Assembly (NCBI GenBank): GCA_020199775.1
Contig: JAIVJZ010000040.1
Location: forward strand, 434,001 to 498,000
Length of the DNA stretch: 64,000 bases
Source: Acidobacteriota bacterium
GTDB taxonomy: Bacteria > Acidobacteriota > Blastocatellia > Pyrinomonadales > Pyrinomonadaceae
Direction of reading: 5' to 3'
The position numbers were made by a program, and so were the translations under genes. Under the pieces are notes generated by a model. The model saw only the letters and a program-made list of their open reading frames with translations, was not told the DNA's origin and did no database searches. This document shows, one piece after another, positions 45,043 through 54,139 of this stretch (position 1 is the stretch's first letter; each line of letters starts with the position of its first letter).

Positions 45043-47052
45043 TTACATCTCGGAATCGGAGAGGAGCAGGCCGGTCGCGTGGGGGGTGGCGAGGTTGATT
45101 ATGGCGTCGATCAGTTCGTCGGGGTCGATGGGCTTCGCGACGAAGGCGTCGAATCCGGCGGAGAGGGCGCGTGCGCGTTCGTCAACCGTGACGTAGGCGG
45201 TCAGGGCGATGGCGGGCGTGTGCCGGCCCGTCTCCGCTTCGCGCGCTCTGAGTTTGGAGACGAGCGCGCAGCCGTCCTCGCAGGGCATCGCCAGATCGGA
45301 GACGAGGACGGCGGGCTCGCACCACCGGAGCGCGTCGAGCGCGTCGGCGACGGAGGCGGCGGTATGGACGGTCGCCTTGTAGCCGGTCAGGATGGCGGCG
45401 AGCGTGTTGAGGCTGTCCTCGTTGTCTTCGACGAGCAACACCCGCACGCCTTCGAGCGAGCGGAGCGGGCTGACGCCTACACCCGTCTCGCCGGTACGTT
45501 CCGAATAGTCGTCTCCCACGCGGCGGTCTTTCGCGGCGTGCGGGGCGGCGGCGAGCGGGAGTGTGACGGTGAAGGTCGCGCCGCATCCTTCGCCGGGACT
45601 GTCGGCGCGGACGGCGCCGCCGTGTAGTTCCACCAGATGCCGCACGATTGCCAGCCCCAGACCGAGACCGCCGTGGCGGCGCGTGCTGCTGCCGTCGGCC
45701 TGCCGGAAGCGGTCGAAGATGTAGGGGGCGAAAGCCGTGGAGAACCCGGAGCCGTTGTCGCTGACGGTGAGTTGCGCGTGCGCGCCCGCGCGTTCGAGAC
45801 GCACCCCGACGCGGCCGCCGCCGGGCGTGAACTTGACGGCGTTCGAGAGCAAGTTCCAGACGACCTGCTGCAAACGTCCGGCGTCGCCGGAGACGTGTCG
45901 CGCCGAAGGATCGAACGTCACCGAGAGTTGAATGTTTTTCGAGTCGGCCGCCAACTGCACGGAGTCGATGGCGGCGTTGATCACAGGGGCTACGTCAACC
46001 GTCGCGATGTCGAGCCGGAGTTTGCCCGTGATCACGCGCGACACGTCGAGGATGTCTTCGACGAGTTGCGCTTGCGCCTTGGCGTTGCGCTCAATCGTCT
46101 CGACGGCGCGCGCCGCGCGCGCCTCGTCCAGTTTGCCCTGACGGAGCATGTGCGACCAGCCGAGGATGGCCGTCAGAGGCGTGCGCAACTCGTGCGAAGC
46201 CGTGGCGAGAAATTCGTCCTTCAGGCGGTTCGCCTGCTCGGCATCGGCGCGCGCCGCCTGCTCGCGGACGAGCGCGGCGCGCAGTTGCTCCTCGACTTCC
46301 TTACGCTCCGCGATCTCGGCTTCGAGCGTGCGCGCCTTCTGCTGCAACCCGATGATGGTGCGGAGGCGTTCGCCCGTGTCCGTGATGGCGGAATAGCTCT
46401 CGGCCGGGATGACGCGCGCGTGCGTCGTGCATACGTCGCCGAGTCCGCGCGCCAGCGCCTCGCCGCCGAAGGCGTGCATGGGATAGGCGCAAAAGAGCGT
46501 GAACGGGCGCGTCGCGTGCAGGTCGTTCCAGAATTCTTCGAGGCGGATCGCGGCGTTGTAGTTTTCCTCCGCCCACAGCAGCGCGACCATCTCGCCGAAG
46601 ATGCGCACGCGCCGCACGCCCTCAGCCGCCGCCGCCGCACGCGCGACGATGCCTCCGACCGCTTCCAGAAAGCGACCCGCATCAGGCCGCCCGCCGACCA
46701 TAAACTGCGACAACATCTCCGTCGCGTCCGCTGAAATATATTGCCCGCTCGCACGGGCGGCATCAACGTCCGACCCGGCGGCGCGCAACCGCTCGTCCAG
46801 CCCGTCGCGGTGCGCCCCGGTCGCCACGACGATGCAGGCGTCGCCCTCGCGCAGTCCCGCGCCGATGAAGCCTGCGAGCGAGTTTAAGAGAAACGCGTCC
46901 GTCTCGTAGAATTGGACGAAGTGATCCGGCTCGCACGCCCCGCTCCAATCAGACACCGGCGCGAGTTTCCCCAAGACCGCATCGCTCGCGCCCTGCTGCT
47001 GCTGCCGTGCTGTCTCTAGTACCAGCCCGCCAATGTTTTCCGCTTCGATCAA
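45043..47052 (-). CDS. hybrid histidine kinase with MEDS sensor domain and C-terminal receiver
   Basis: 669 residues, no membrane segment. Residues about 40-230 are a MEDS (DcmR-like) sensor: DHFVQFYETDAFLLNSLAGFIGAGLREGDACIVVAT, RVRIFGEMVALLWAEENYNAAIRLEEFWNDL. Then a coiled coil, His-kinase core with SHELRTPLTAILGW, ATPase motifs NLLSNAVKFTPGGG, VSDNGSGF, RRHGGLGLGLAIVRHLVELHGG. Then a receiver (VRVLLVEDNEDS, phosphoacceptor Asp in VLVSDLAMPCEDG, Lys in FVAKPID). MEDS domains are thought to sense hydrocarbon derivatives; here the ligand is unknown. No dedicated output regulator adjacent. Confidence 0.9.
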   Translation of the reverse strand: MIEAENIGGLVLETARQQQQGASDAVLGKLAPVSDWSGACEPDHFVQFYETDAFLLNSLAGFIGAGLREGDACIVVATGAHRDGLDERLRAAGSDVDAARASGQYISADATEMLSQFMVGGRPDAGRFLEAVGGIVARAAAAAEGVRRVRIFGEMVALLWAEENYNAAIRLEEFWNDLHATRPFTLFCAYPMHAFGGEALARGLGDVCTTHARVIPAESYSAITDTGERLRTIIGLQQKARTLEAEIAERKEVEEQLRAALVREQAARADAEQANRLKDEFLATASHELRTPLTAILGWSHMLRQGKLDEARAARAVETIERNAKAQAQLVEDILDVSRVITGKLRLDIATVDVAPVINAAIDSVQLAADSKNIQLSVTFDPSARHVSGDAGRLQQVVWNLLSNAVKFTPGGGRVGVRLERAGAHAQLTVSDNGSGFSTAFAPYIFDRFRQADGSSTRRHGGLGLGLAIVRHLVELHGGAVRADSPGEGCGATFTVTLPLAAAPHAAKDRRVGDDYSERTGETGVGVSPLRSLEGVRVLLVEDNEDSLNTLAAILTGYKATVHTAASVADALDALRWCEPAVLVSDLAMPCEDGCALVSKLRAREAETGRHTPAIALTAYVTVDERARALSAGFDAFVAKPIDPDELIDAIINLATPHATGLLLSDSEM

Positions 47053-47494
47053 TTTGTCTCTCCGTCAAGCCGATGTTTCGAGATCGACGACTGCACACGT
47101 TAAGCTCGGCACCTTACGAAATTGCCGGTGCGCAATTATTAGTTAACCGTGACGAGAGCGAGGATGTCCGGGTGATGTTCGACCGCTATTCTGGTCTCGT
47201 CAAAGCGACGGGGGTCTCAGGATTCCAGATTCGGCCACACGCTACGGTCAGGGGATAACCGCACCCACATTGTATCTCTATAACGGCTCGAAAAGCCAGA
47301 GACAGACGACCTCTCGGCGTAGCCCCCGGCCGACGCATCAAGCGTGTGGCGGGGCGCGGAGAATTTATACGCCAAGAGGCGGGCGCGGGAAAGGAGAAAA
47401 GGCGAAAGTGAGGTGGAAGCTGATGAGGCTTCCGCGTTCACTTTCGCCCTTTGTTTTTTTACCGGACGCCGACTTGGGTGGCCGCCGATGCGGC
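47053..47494. other. intergenic region with a hairpin at 47397-47459
   Basis: 442 bases between two minus-strand genes. The first half has no recognisable gene or element. The second half contains AAAGGCGAAAGTGA..GGTGGAAGC pairing with GCTTCCGCGTTCACTTTCGCC and a T-run (TTGTTTTTTT) near 47452, another member of the purine-arm-first hairpin set, just downstream of the Tricorn gene stop. Confidence 0.6.
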
Positions 47495-50400
47495 TTACCT
47501 GTCGGCGGTTTGGCCGCCGCCGCTCTTGAGTTGCTTGAGCAGTTCTTCGACGGCGACTTCGATCTGGCGGTCGCGCCCGGCGAGGTTATCTTCGGGCGTG
47601 TTTTCGACGAGGATGTCGGGGCGGACGCCCGTGTTCTCCATGTTGGTTTGCTGTTTGTCGGCGAGGTAGACGCCGACGCCGGGCGTGCGGACGGTCGAGC
47701 CGTCAATGAGCGTGTAGCTGCCCGTGCCGATGACCGCGCCCGGCGTCGGCGTGCCGATCACTTTGCCGAGTCCGAGCGCGCGGAAGCCCGCCGGGAACAT
47801 CTCCGCGTTGGAGGCCGAACGCCAGTTTTGCAGGACGACCTTCGGGCCGAAGAAGCCGCCGAAGGGGCGCGTCGTGGCCTCCGTGCCGCGCGGCTGCCAG
47901 ACCTGATACTGGCGTTGGACGAGGATGCCGAGCAACTCCTGTTCGATGTTGCCGCCGCCGTTCCAGCGTTGGTCGATGACCATCGCCTCCTTGTCGCGAT
48001 ACTCGCGCAGTTCCTTCTCGAACTTGCGCAGAGAAGGCTGGTTCATCGCCTGAATGTGGATGTAGCCGATGCGCCCGTTCGAAAGTTTCGACACCAGTTC
48101 GCGACGCTGCTTGACCCAACGCTCGTAGCGAAGTTGGCCGTAGTTGCCCATCGAGGTCGGTTCGATGCGCGTGCGCCACGCGCCGTCCTCCGCGGCCTTG
48201 TTGTTGAAGGTGACGGCGACCTTGCGGTTGAGACGGTAGTTGAGATGCTGCCAGTATTCGTCGCCCGCGCGCACGGGCTTGCCGTCGATGGCGATCAGGT
48301 AATCGCCGACCGAGACCTTGACCCAATCCTTGTCCGAGGGGCCGTCTTCGTAGACGTGCGTGACCCGGTAGCGACCCGCCTGCGCGTCGGCTTCGAGTTC
48401 GAGGCCGAGGTGGCCGGTCTGGGCCGCGCCCGCGTCGCGCCCGCCCGGCGGCGGCGCGGCTCCGGTGTGCGAGGCGTTCAACTCGCCGATCATCTCGTTG
48501 ATGATGTTGAGCAACTCCTGCCGGTCGCCGACGTATTCGACGAGCGGGCGATACTTGACGCGCATGGCGTCCCAGTCCGTGCCGTGCATCTTCGTGTCGT
48601 AGAAACGGTGCTTCATCGTGCGCCAGGCATCGTCGAACATCTCCGCCCATTCGGCGGGACGATCCAGCTTCACCTTCGCGGTGAAGTTGACGCGGCGACG
48701 CTGCGCGGGCGCGGCCGTCGTAGTCGGCGGCGCGCTCGAAGCGGACGCGCCCGGAGGGAGCGGCGGCGGCATCGGGACGGAATAAACGAAGTTGCCTTCC
48801 TGAAAGAAGAGCGTGCGGTTGTCGCGCGAAACGTTCAGGTTGGAGACGCCGCCGCCGCCGCCTCCACCGCCGCCCGGCGGCGCGGGCGCGCCGTCCGTCG
48901 GGAGCGTGCCCGAAGTGAGGCGCGTGAGCCGCTTGCCGTCTTCCTGAATCGAATAGATGACGGGGACGTTCACCGCCCCGGCCAGTTCGCTCGTGACGAA
49001 GACGACGGTCTTGCTGTCGGGCGAGAGGCTGTAGCTCGTGACGGCGAAGGGCATGCGCGTCAACTGGCGCGTGCGCCGCTTGAGTCCCGCCCAGTCGATG
49101 TTGACCGGCTTCGGCGCAGGCCGCTGCGCGGGATTCATGCGCGTCGCGCCCGCCGCCGCCCCTCCTGCCGCGCCCGCTTCGCCCGTCGGCGACTGCGCCC
49201 CCGCCGCAGCGGCGGCGGCTTGCGCGGCTTCCTGCTCGGCGCGCTCTTCGGGGTCGTCGGGGTCGCGCTCAAGTTTTTCGAGCGCGACCGAGTAGATTTG
49301 CACGGAGGTCAGCGAACTGAAGCTGCTCTGGTCAACGCGCTGGAAATAGAGTTTCTTCCCGTCGTTCGAGAAGAGCGCGTTCAGTTCGTTGAAGGAATCG
49401 AAGGAGACTTTCCGCTCTTCGCCGCCGCCCGCAGGGGCGATGTAGATGTCGTTGGTGCGCGTGAAGTCGGGCTTGGCATACGCGATCCACTTGCCGTCGG
49501 GCGACCAGGAGGGCACGCCGATCTGCCCGTAACGCGACGCGCTGATCTCCTTCGCCTGTTTGCTCGCCACGGCGACGACGCGGAGTTTGTTGTCGGAAGC
49601 CGTGTAGGCGATCTGCGTCGAATCGGGCGACCACGCGTAGGAAAATTTGAGTTCGTCGAGGTCTGTGAGCTTCTGCGCCTCGCCCGCGCCGTCCGAGGCG
49701 ACGACGTAGAGTTCCTCGCGGCCGCTGCGGTCTGAGACGAACGCGATCCACTTGCCGTCGGGCGAGTATTCGACGTTGCGGTCGCGGAACGGGCTGTCGG
49801 TCAACTGGCGCAGGTCGCCCTCTTCGACGGGCGCGGTGAAAATTTCGCCGTGGATGGAGAGCACGATGCGGCGCGAATTGGGCGCGAGCCCGTAGTCGTC
49901 AACCTGCGAAGCGAAGTCGCGCACCTCGCTCAAACTTTCCTGCGTCTCGGCGGCGATGTCGAGTTTGATCGGCGTGACGCGCTTCGAGCCTACGTCGAGC
50001 TTGGCGATGCCGAAGTCGTGCTCGAAGACGATGGTCTTGCCGTCGTTGCTGATGGCAGGCCAGCGCACGTCGCCCGTCTTGAAGGTCGTGACCTGCGCCG
50101 CGCGGCCGCCTGCTTCCGGCACGCGCCAGATGTTGGAGAGGCCGCCGCCCTCGCGGTCGCTGACGAAATAGATGTGGCCGTCGCGCGCCCACATCGGCCA
50201 CGAATCCAGCCCCTCGAAGTCCGTCAGGTTCGTGAAGCGTTTCGACGCCGCATCCATCACTATCACGTCCGACTGCATCGAGCCCCGGTAGAACTTGCGC
50301 CAGTAGGGCTGCGACTTCTGGTTGTAGGCGATGCGCCGCCCGTCGGGCGAGTAAGAGCCCTGGACGCCCATGTCCACGCCCGCGCTCGCGGGCATGCCGC

Positions 50401-50827
50401 CGTCCACGCCGACGGTGTAGAGTCGCCCTCCCCAATCTTCGCCGCGACCCGACGCGAAGAGAATGCTCCGGCCGTCGGGCGACCAGTTCAAGACCGAATC
50501 GTCGGCCGAATGCGAAGTCAACTGCTTCACCGTGCCGCCGCCGGCAGGCATGAGAAAGACATCGAGGTTGCCGTTGCGGTCGCTCGAAAAAGCGATCCAC
50601 TTGCCGTCGGGCGAGAAGCGCGGGTACACGTCGCGCGCCTTGTGGACGGTGAGACGCTGGACGTTTTGCCCCGTCTCGTCGGCCGTCCAGATGTCGCCCA
50701 GATAGCCGAACGCGACGCGCCCCTGATGATAGTGCGGGTAGCGCACGAGCCGCGCCTCTTTCGCCGTGGCGACGGCGGAGGCGACAAAGAGTATTGCGAT
50801 TGCCGACAGGTAAAGTTTCTTCATCAT
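47495..50827 (-). CDS. Tricorn protease homologue (S41 family), exported
   Basis: 1110 residues, larger than cytosolic relatives because of a signal peptide (LYLSAIAILFVASAVATAK). Residues 30-~620 form two beta-propellers of PD40-type repeats (PRFSPDGKWIAFSSDRNG, VLNWSPDGRSILFASG, PSWSPDGKWIAYAKPD). A core helical region and PDZ domain (LGLELEADAQAGRYRVTHVY, GDYLIAIDGKPVRAGDEY) lead to the protease part. Catalytic residues as in Tricorn: Ser-His in GELNASHTGA, nucleophilic Ser in NWRSASNAEMFP and Glu in the NMENTGVRPD region. It probably digests peptides in the periplasm. Confidence 0.93.
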   Translation of the reverse strand: MMKKLYLSAIAILFVASAVATAKEARLVRYPHYHQGRVAFGYLGDIWTADETGQNVQRLTVHKARDVYPRFSPDGKWIAFSSDRNGNLDVFLMPAGGGTVKQLTSHSADDSVLNWSPDGRSILFASGRGEDWGGRLYTVGVDGGMPASAGVDMGVQGSYSPDGRRIAYNQKSQPYWRKFYRGSMQSDVIVMDAASKRFTNLTDFEGLDSWPMWARDGHIYFVSDREGGGLSNIWRVPEAGGRAAQVTTFKTGDVRWPAISNDGKTIVFEHDFGIAKLDVGSKRVTPIKLDIAAETQESLSEVRDFASQVDDYGLAPNSRRIVLSIHGEIFTAPVEEGDLRQLTDSPFRDRNVEYSPDGKWIAFVSDRSGREELYVVASDGAGEAQKLTDLDELKFSYAWSPDSTQIAYTASDNKLRVVAVASKQAKEISASRYGQIGVPSWSPDGKWIAYAKPDFTRTNDIYIAPAGGGEERKVSFDSFNELNALFSNDGKKLYFQRVDQSSFSSLTSVQIYSVALEKLERDPDDPEERAEQEAAQAAAAAAGAQSPTGEAGAAGGAAAGATRMNPAQRPAPKPVNIDWAGLKRRTRQLTRMPFAVTSYSLSPDSKTVVFVTSELAGAVNVPVIYSIQEDGKRLTRLTSGTLPTDGAPAPPGGGGGGGGGVSNLNVSRDNRTLFFQEGNFVYSVPMPPPLPPGASASSAPPTTTAAPAQRRRVNFTAKVKLDRPAEWAEMFDDAWRTMKHRFYDTKMHGTDWDAMRVKYRPLVEYVGDRQELLNIINEMIGELNASHTGAAPPPGGRDAGAAQTGHLGLELEADAQAGRYRVTHVYEDGPSDKDWVKVSVGDYLIAIDGKPVRAGDEYWQHLNYRLNRKVAVTFNNKAAEDGAWRTRIEPTSMGNYGQLRYERWVKQRRELVSKLSNGRIGYIHIQAMNQPSLRKFEKELREYRDKEAMVIDQRWNGGGNIEQELLGILVQRQYQVWQPRGTEATTRPFGGFFGPKVVLQNWRSASNAEMFPAGFRALGLGKVIGTPTPGAVIGTGSYTLIDGSTVRTPGVGVYLADKQQTNMENTGVRPDILVENTPEDNLAGRDRQIEVAVEELLKQLKSGGGQTADR

Positions 50828-50938
50828 GTTTTCCAGACGGTTAGGGAGTTAAAGGCCGCTCGACTACGGAGACCGGCACGACAAGGCTGCTTCGGGCAGC
50901 GACGATTTTGGTTCTTTAGTCTGACAGGAAATTCTTTA

Positions 50939-50965
50939 AGTGTCCTTATATTGAATAAAGACACG
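50939..50965. promoter_or_regulatory. inverted repeat upstream of the Tricorn gene
   Basis: GTGTCCTTAT and ATAAAGACAC flank ATTGA with one mismatched position. It lies about 115 bases upstream of the Tricorn start in an AT-rich tract, where an operator or promoter would be expected. No regulator is assigned. Confidence 0.35.
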
Positions 50966-51050
50966 TTGCAGGATTAGCCCGTGCATTGTAATTAAAACGC
51001 CGCGCGAGCGCTATTGTTACGGGCGGGTGGCGGAAAAGTTTTCCCCGCCC

Positions 51051-51551
51051 CTACTCCCGCACGATCAATTTCGACGCGGGCAGCATCGCGGACTTGCCCC
51101 GGTGCTGCCAGCAGCGACCCGTGCCGCGCACGCGCCGCGAACACGGCCCTCCCTTCTTGGTGCGCGCGCCGCAGACTGAGACGATTTCGGCCGGGTCGGT
51201 CGGTCGCTCCGTCTCCGTGCCGTCCGCGCCGTAGGCGGCGGGGCGCGCGTCGTTCGTCGCACCCGTCGCATGCGGCGCGTTCCTCTCTTTGCCCGCCGTC
51301 GAAAGTTGCGTTGCGGGCGGCAAGTTCGACGCGCTTCGTTCGATGACGAGCGGCGGGGGCGCGCTTCGCATCGCGCGCCCGGCGACGAAGCCCGCGCCGA
51401 CGAGCGCGACGCACGCGACGAGCGGCCGGACAACCCGCCCGCGACGAAACCTCTTGTCGCACCCTTCGCAAAAGCGACGACTCGTCCACACGCGCCAGCG
51501 CAGGCGTGCGACGCGCCCGCCGCACTCCGCGCAGAAATTCGGCTTATACAT
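51051..51551 (-). CDS. zinc-ribbon membrane protein with C-terminal Cys/His motif
   Basis: 166 residues from ATG 51551 with GGGGGAGAG upstream. An N-terminal zinc ribbon (NFCAECGGRVARLRWRVWTSRRFCEGCDKRF) precedes one membrane helix (VVRPLVACVALVGAGFVAGRAM), a disordered segment, and at the C-terminus VCGARTKKGGPCSRRVRGTGRCWQHRGK, a Cys/Cys/Cys/His motif typical of short DUF5763-like domains. The C-terminal motif is expected outside the membrane. No function is known to me. Divergent from the following gene. Confidence 0.72.
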   Translation of the reverse strand: MYKPNFCAECGGRVARLRWRVWTSRRFCEGCDKRFRRGRVVRPLVACVALVGAGFVAGRAMRSAPPPLVIERSASNLPPATQLSTAGKERNAPHATGATNDARPAAYGADGTETERPTDPAEIVSVCGARTKKGGPCSRRVRGTGRCWQHRGKSAMLPASKLIVRE

Positions 51552-51927
51552 GATTCGGAACTCTCCCCCGCGTATGAGGACGCGCCGCCGCTGTTGCCGC
51601 CGTCGTGAGTGTCGGCGCGCCGCTAAAAGAGGTTCGGGCTTTTCGAGTGGGCTTCGAGACGCGCGTTGACGTTTGCCGTTGGAGGAGACGCCGCGCACGC
51701 TGCTTGGTGCGGCGAATTATATGTTGAACCTGAGGCTCGCGCGCAAGCTATTTCTTCTCGAAGTTGCCGCCCGCCGTCGTTTCACGCGCTGGCGAGCGTT
51801 GCACGCGCAAAACAAACGTGTTATAGTCCGTGGTCACTCCCGAACGATTGAGAATGCCCTTGAGAGGCGCGTTCCGCGGTGCGTCCTCGCTCGTCGTTCT
51901 CCCGCCTTTAGCGTCAGGTCGAAGCCG
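51552..51927. other. divergent intergenic region, no gene seen
   Basis: 376 bases between divergently transcribed genes. The plus-strand frame of the next gene stays open back to 51673, but the encoded residues look non-coding (Arg/Ala-rich, with proline-breaking runs). Promoters of both genes must lie here; I see no clear consensus. Confidence 0.4.
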
Positions 51928-52569
51928 ATGGGTTTGAAACTTTATTGCAATCGCTACGCGCACTTCAAAGACGCGCTCGTGTGTTCGGTCAACTGCCTGT
52001 ACCGCACGCGCTGTCAGGATTTCGCGCTCTTTTACGACGAGCACCGTGAGTCGGTGGACACGCTCGTCGGTGATTATTACGCCGGGCGGCGCGCCAACGA
52101 GCGAGCCGCCTCGCCCGTTGCCACGTCGCGCTCGCTGCCCGTCGTGCAGGTTGCGAAACCCATCGCGACCGCCGTGGACATGCGCGAGTTGATACGTTTG
52201 GAGGTTAAGCAAGAGATGGCCGAAGCCGCATACATCTGGATTGACAAGGAAGGCCGCGCCGAGTTGCTGGGGCAGGATGAAGTTTTGCGCCGCGCCTCGC
52301 GCGGGACGAAACCGCAGACGATCTACAAAGTCGCGCAGGAGATGGAACTCAAATTCCAACTCGTGCCGCGCAAGCGCATCGAGCGCGCGCGTCGCCTCGC
52401 CGAGGTCGAGGAGGAGCGCGCCGTGGCTCGCCGCGCGCGCCGCACGACTGCCAGAACCGCCGCCCCGCAGGCGTTCGACGATATCGACGAAGAGGCTCCG
52501 GCAACCGGCGTCGCCCCCGCCGCCGCGCCCCGCCGCACGCGCCGCCGCACGCTGAAAGCCGTCAGCTAA
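51928..52569 (+). CDS. hypothetical protein with N-terminal Cys cluster
   Basis: 213 residues from ATG 51928; no strong Shine-Dalgarno. The N-terminus LKLYCNRYAHFKDALVCSVNCLYRTRCQDFALFYDEH has four or five Cys that may bind metal. Two helical parts follow (MRELIRLEVKQEMAEAAYIWIDKEGRAELLGQDEVLRRASRG, then KVAQEMELKFQLVPRKRIERARRLAEVEEE), and the C-terminal 50 residues are basic and Ala/Arg-rich. It may be a small regulatory or nucleic-acid-binding protein; family unknown to me. A hairpin terminator follows. Confidence 0.6.
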   Translation: MGLKLYCNRYAHFKDALVCSVNCLYRTRCQDFALFYDEHRESVDTLVGDYYAGRRANERAASPVATSRSLPVVQVAKPIATAVDMRELIRLEVKQEMAEAAYIWIDKEGRAELLGQDEVLRRASRGTKPQTIYKVAQEMELKFQLVPRKRIERARRLAEVEEERAVARRARRTTARTAAPQAFDDIDEEAPATGVAPAAAPRRTRRRTLKAVS

Positions 52570-52641
52570 AACACCCCCGCCTTGCTCTCGAAACGCGCCC
52601 CGCCCGGCGCGTTCGAGCAACGCGTCCATCGCTCCGAGCAC

Positions 52642-52700
52642 CAAACAAGTCTCGCCCGGTCGTCTCTGGCGGTCGCGTGCGAGACTTGTTTGCTATTTTG
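52642..52700 (+). terminator. candidate terminator
   Basis: CAAACAAGTCTCGC (52642-52655) pairs perfectly with GCGAGACTTGTTTG (52679-52692), followed by CTATTTTGC. The spacer of 23 bases is itself partly self-complementary. It lies 70 bases after the 51928 gene. Confidence 0.6.
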
Positions 52701-52844
52701 CAGGCGACCGCCGACGCCGCCCGCCCGCGCCGGTCGCGTTTTGACCGCCGGGGTTTGCGCCGGAGACGCGCCGCTTGCAAACGCAGGCGCGGCTTTGCAT
52801 ACTGGCGGCATCTACAATTTATGCCCCGTGCGATTTCTGAAGCG

Positions 52845-53987
52845 ATGACTCATCAACGTTTTTTCCGACGCCCTCTTTTGCCAAACATCTGCTGCACACT
52901 CGTCGCACTCGTCCTGTGCGCGCTGGCCTCGACGCCCGCGCGCGCGCAGGATGAGGACGACGAGCGGGTGACGGTCGAATCGAATCTTGTCCGCCTCAAC
53001 GTGGGCGTCGCCGATTCAAGAGGCCGCGCCGTCACCAACCTGACGCGCGGCGACTTCTCCGTCTTCGAGGACGGCGTGCCGCAGACCATCCTCAACTTCG
53101 AGACGACCGAGCAGCCGTTCAGCCTCGTGCTCCTGCTCGACATGTCCGGCTCGACCCTCAGCTTTCGCACGCAACTCAAACAGGCGGCCATGCGTTTCAT
53201 AGACGCGCTCTCGCCCGCCGACCGCGTTTCGGTCGTCTCCTTCTGGACGGAGATGAAGGAACAGAAGAGGACGGTCAAGCCCGTCGACCACATCGAAACG
53301 CTCACCGACTTCACCAACAGCCGCGCGAAGATCGCCTTCGCCATTGAACAGGCGCGCGGCGGCGGCGACACCAATCTCTACAAAGCCCTGCGCCACGCGC
53401 TCGGCGCGCTCCGGCAGGAGGGCACGCGCCGCAAGGCCATCGTCGTCCTCACCGACGGCATTGACAGCGACGTGCGCAAACAGGATCGCGCCGCCTCAAT
53501 CGCGGCCAAGACGGCCGACGAAGCGATCAGTTCGATCAAACCCGACGCGAACCCGACGCTCGCCGCCGTGCTCAACGCGGCGGACGCTCAAGGCGTCACC
53601 ATCTACCCGCTCGCCTTGCCCTCCGGCAACCTCAAGCGACTGGCCGACCGCGCCACCCTGAGCATCACGCCGAACAAGGGCACGCCATCCGAAGAGATGA
53701 AGCGGCTCACCGAACCCACCCCGCAACAGGCCGCCATTTACGCTTCCGCCCGCGCGCGTCTCGACACGCTGGCCGCCCGCACCGGCGGTCGTCTGCACGA
53801 AATCAACCGCCTCGAAGACATGGCGCGCATCTACGCCGAAGTGGCCGCCGAGATGCGCACGCTCTACACCATCGCTTACCAATCAGCCGGTTCGCGCCCG
53901 CGCGACGGCCAGTGGCGCGCCATCAAAATTCAGGTCGCGCGCCCAGAGCTGATCGCACGCACGCGCCCCGGCTATTACGCGCGCTGA
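52845..53987 (+). CDS. exported VWA-domain protein, VWFA-related (Acidobacteria type)
   Basis: 380 residues from ATG 52845 (an ATG at 52821 is possible). Signal peptide LLPNICCTLVALVLCALASTPARAQ. VTVESNLVRLNVGVADSRGRAVTNLTRGDFSVFEDGVPQTI is the characteristic entry to the VWFA-related domain (TIGR03436-type). The MIDAS motif DMSGSTLS (DxSxS) is intact, with the later Thr and Asp regions in GGGDTNLYKAL and VVLTDGIDSD. Periplasmic or surface protein that probably binds a protein partner through a metal ion. Highly expanded in Acidobacteriota. Confidence 0.9.
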   Translation: MTHQRFFRRPLLPNICCTLVALVLCALASTPARAQDEDDERVTVESNLVRLNVGVADSRGRAVTNLTRGDFSVFEDGVPQTILNFETTEQPFSLVLLLDMSGSTLSFRTQLKQAAMRFIDALSPADRVSVVSFWTEMKEQKRTVKPVDHIETLTDFTNSRAKIAFAIEQARGGGDTNLYKALRHALGALRQEGTRRKAIVVLTDGIDSDVRKQDRAASIAAKTADEAISSIKPDANPTLAAVLNAADAQGVTIYPLALPSGNLKRLADRATLSITPNKGTPSEEMKRLTEPTPQQAAIYASARARLDTLAARTGGRLHEINRLEDMARIYAEVAAEMRTLYTIAYQSAGSRPRDGQWRAIKIQVARPELIARTRPGYYAR

Positions 53988-54006
53988 AGCGCCACAGGAA
54001 CGCGAA

Positions 54007-54076
54007 ACAAAGGGCGCGAGGTGGTCGTCTCCACCCGCCTGACAAAGGGCGCGAGGTGGTCGCCTCCACCCGCCTG
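54007..54076. repeat. tandem 2 x 35-bp repeat
   Basis: Two copies of a 35-base unit (starting ACAAAGGGCGCGAGGTGG and ending CCACCCGCCTG) differ by one base and lie head to tail between the VWA gene and the tRNA promoter. Each has GGTGG and CCACC, so each can form a small hairpin. Confidence 0.9.
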
Positions 54077-54084
54077 ACGCTCGC

Positions 54085-54114
54085 TTGACACCCGCGAGAC
54101 CCATTCCGTATATT
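54085..54114 (+). promoter_or_regulatory. sigma70 promoter of tRNA-Arg
   Basis: TTGACA (54085-54090) and TATATT (54109-54114) are separated by 18 bases. Transcription would start near 54121, about 20 bases before the tRNA. It is close to the housekeeping consensus. Confidence 0.75.
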
Positions 54115-54139
54115 CGCTTGTAACGTTTCAACCCCTTAT

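Noticed and set aside
47270-49735. Plus-strand open frame of 821 codons
   Set aside because: Lies opposite the Tricorn gene, whose domains and catalytic residues are certain; the product is Arg/Val/Asp-rich without domains, a typical antisense shadow of GC-rich coding DNA.
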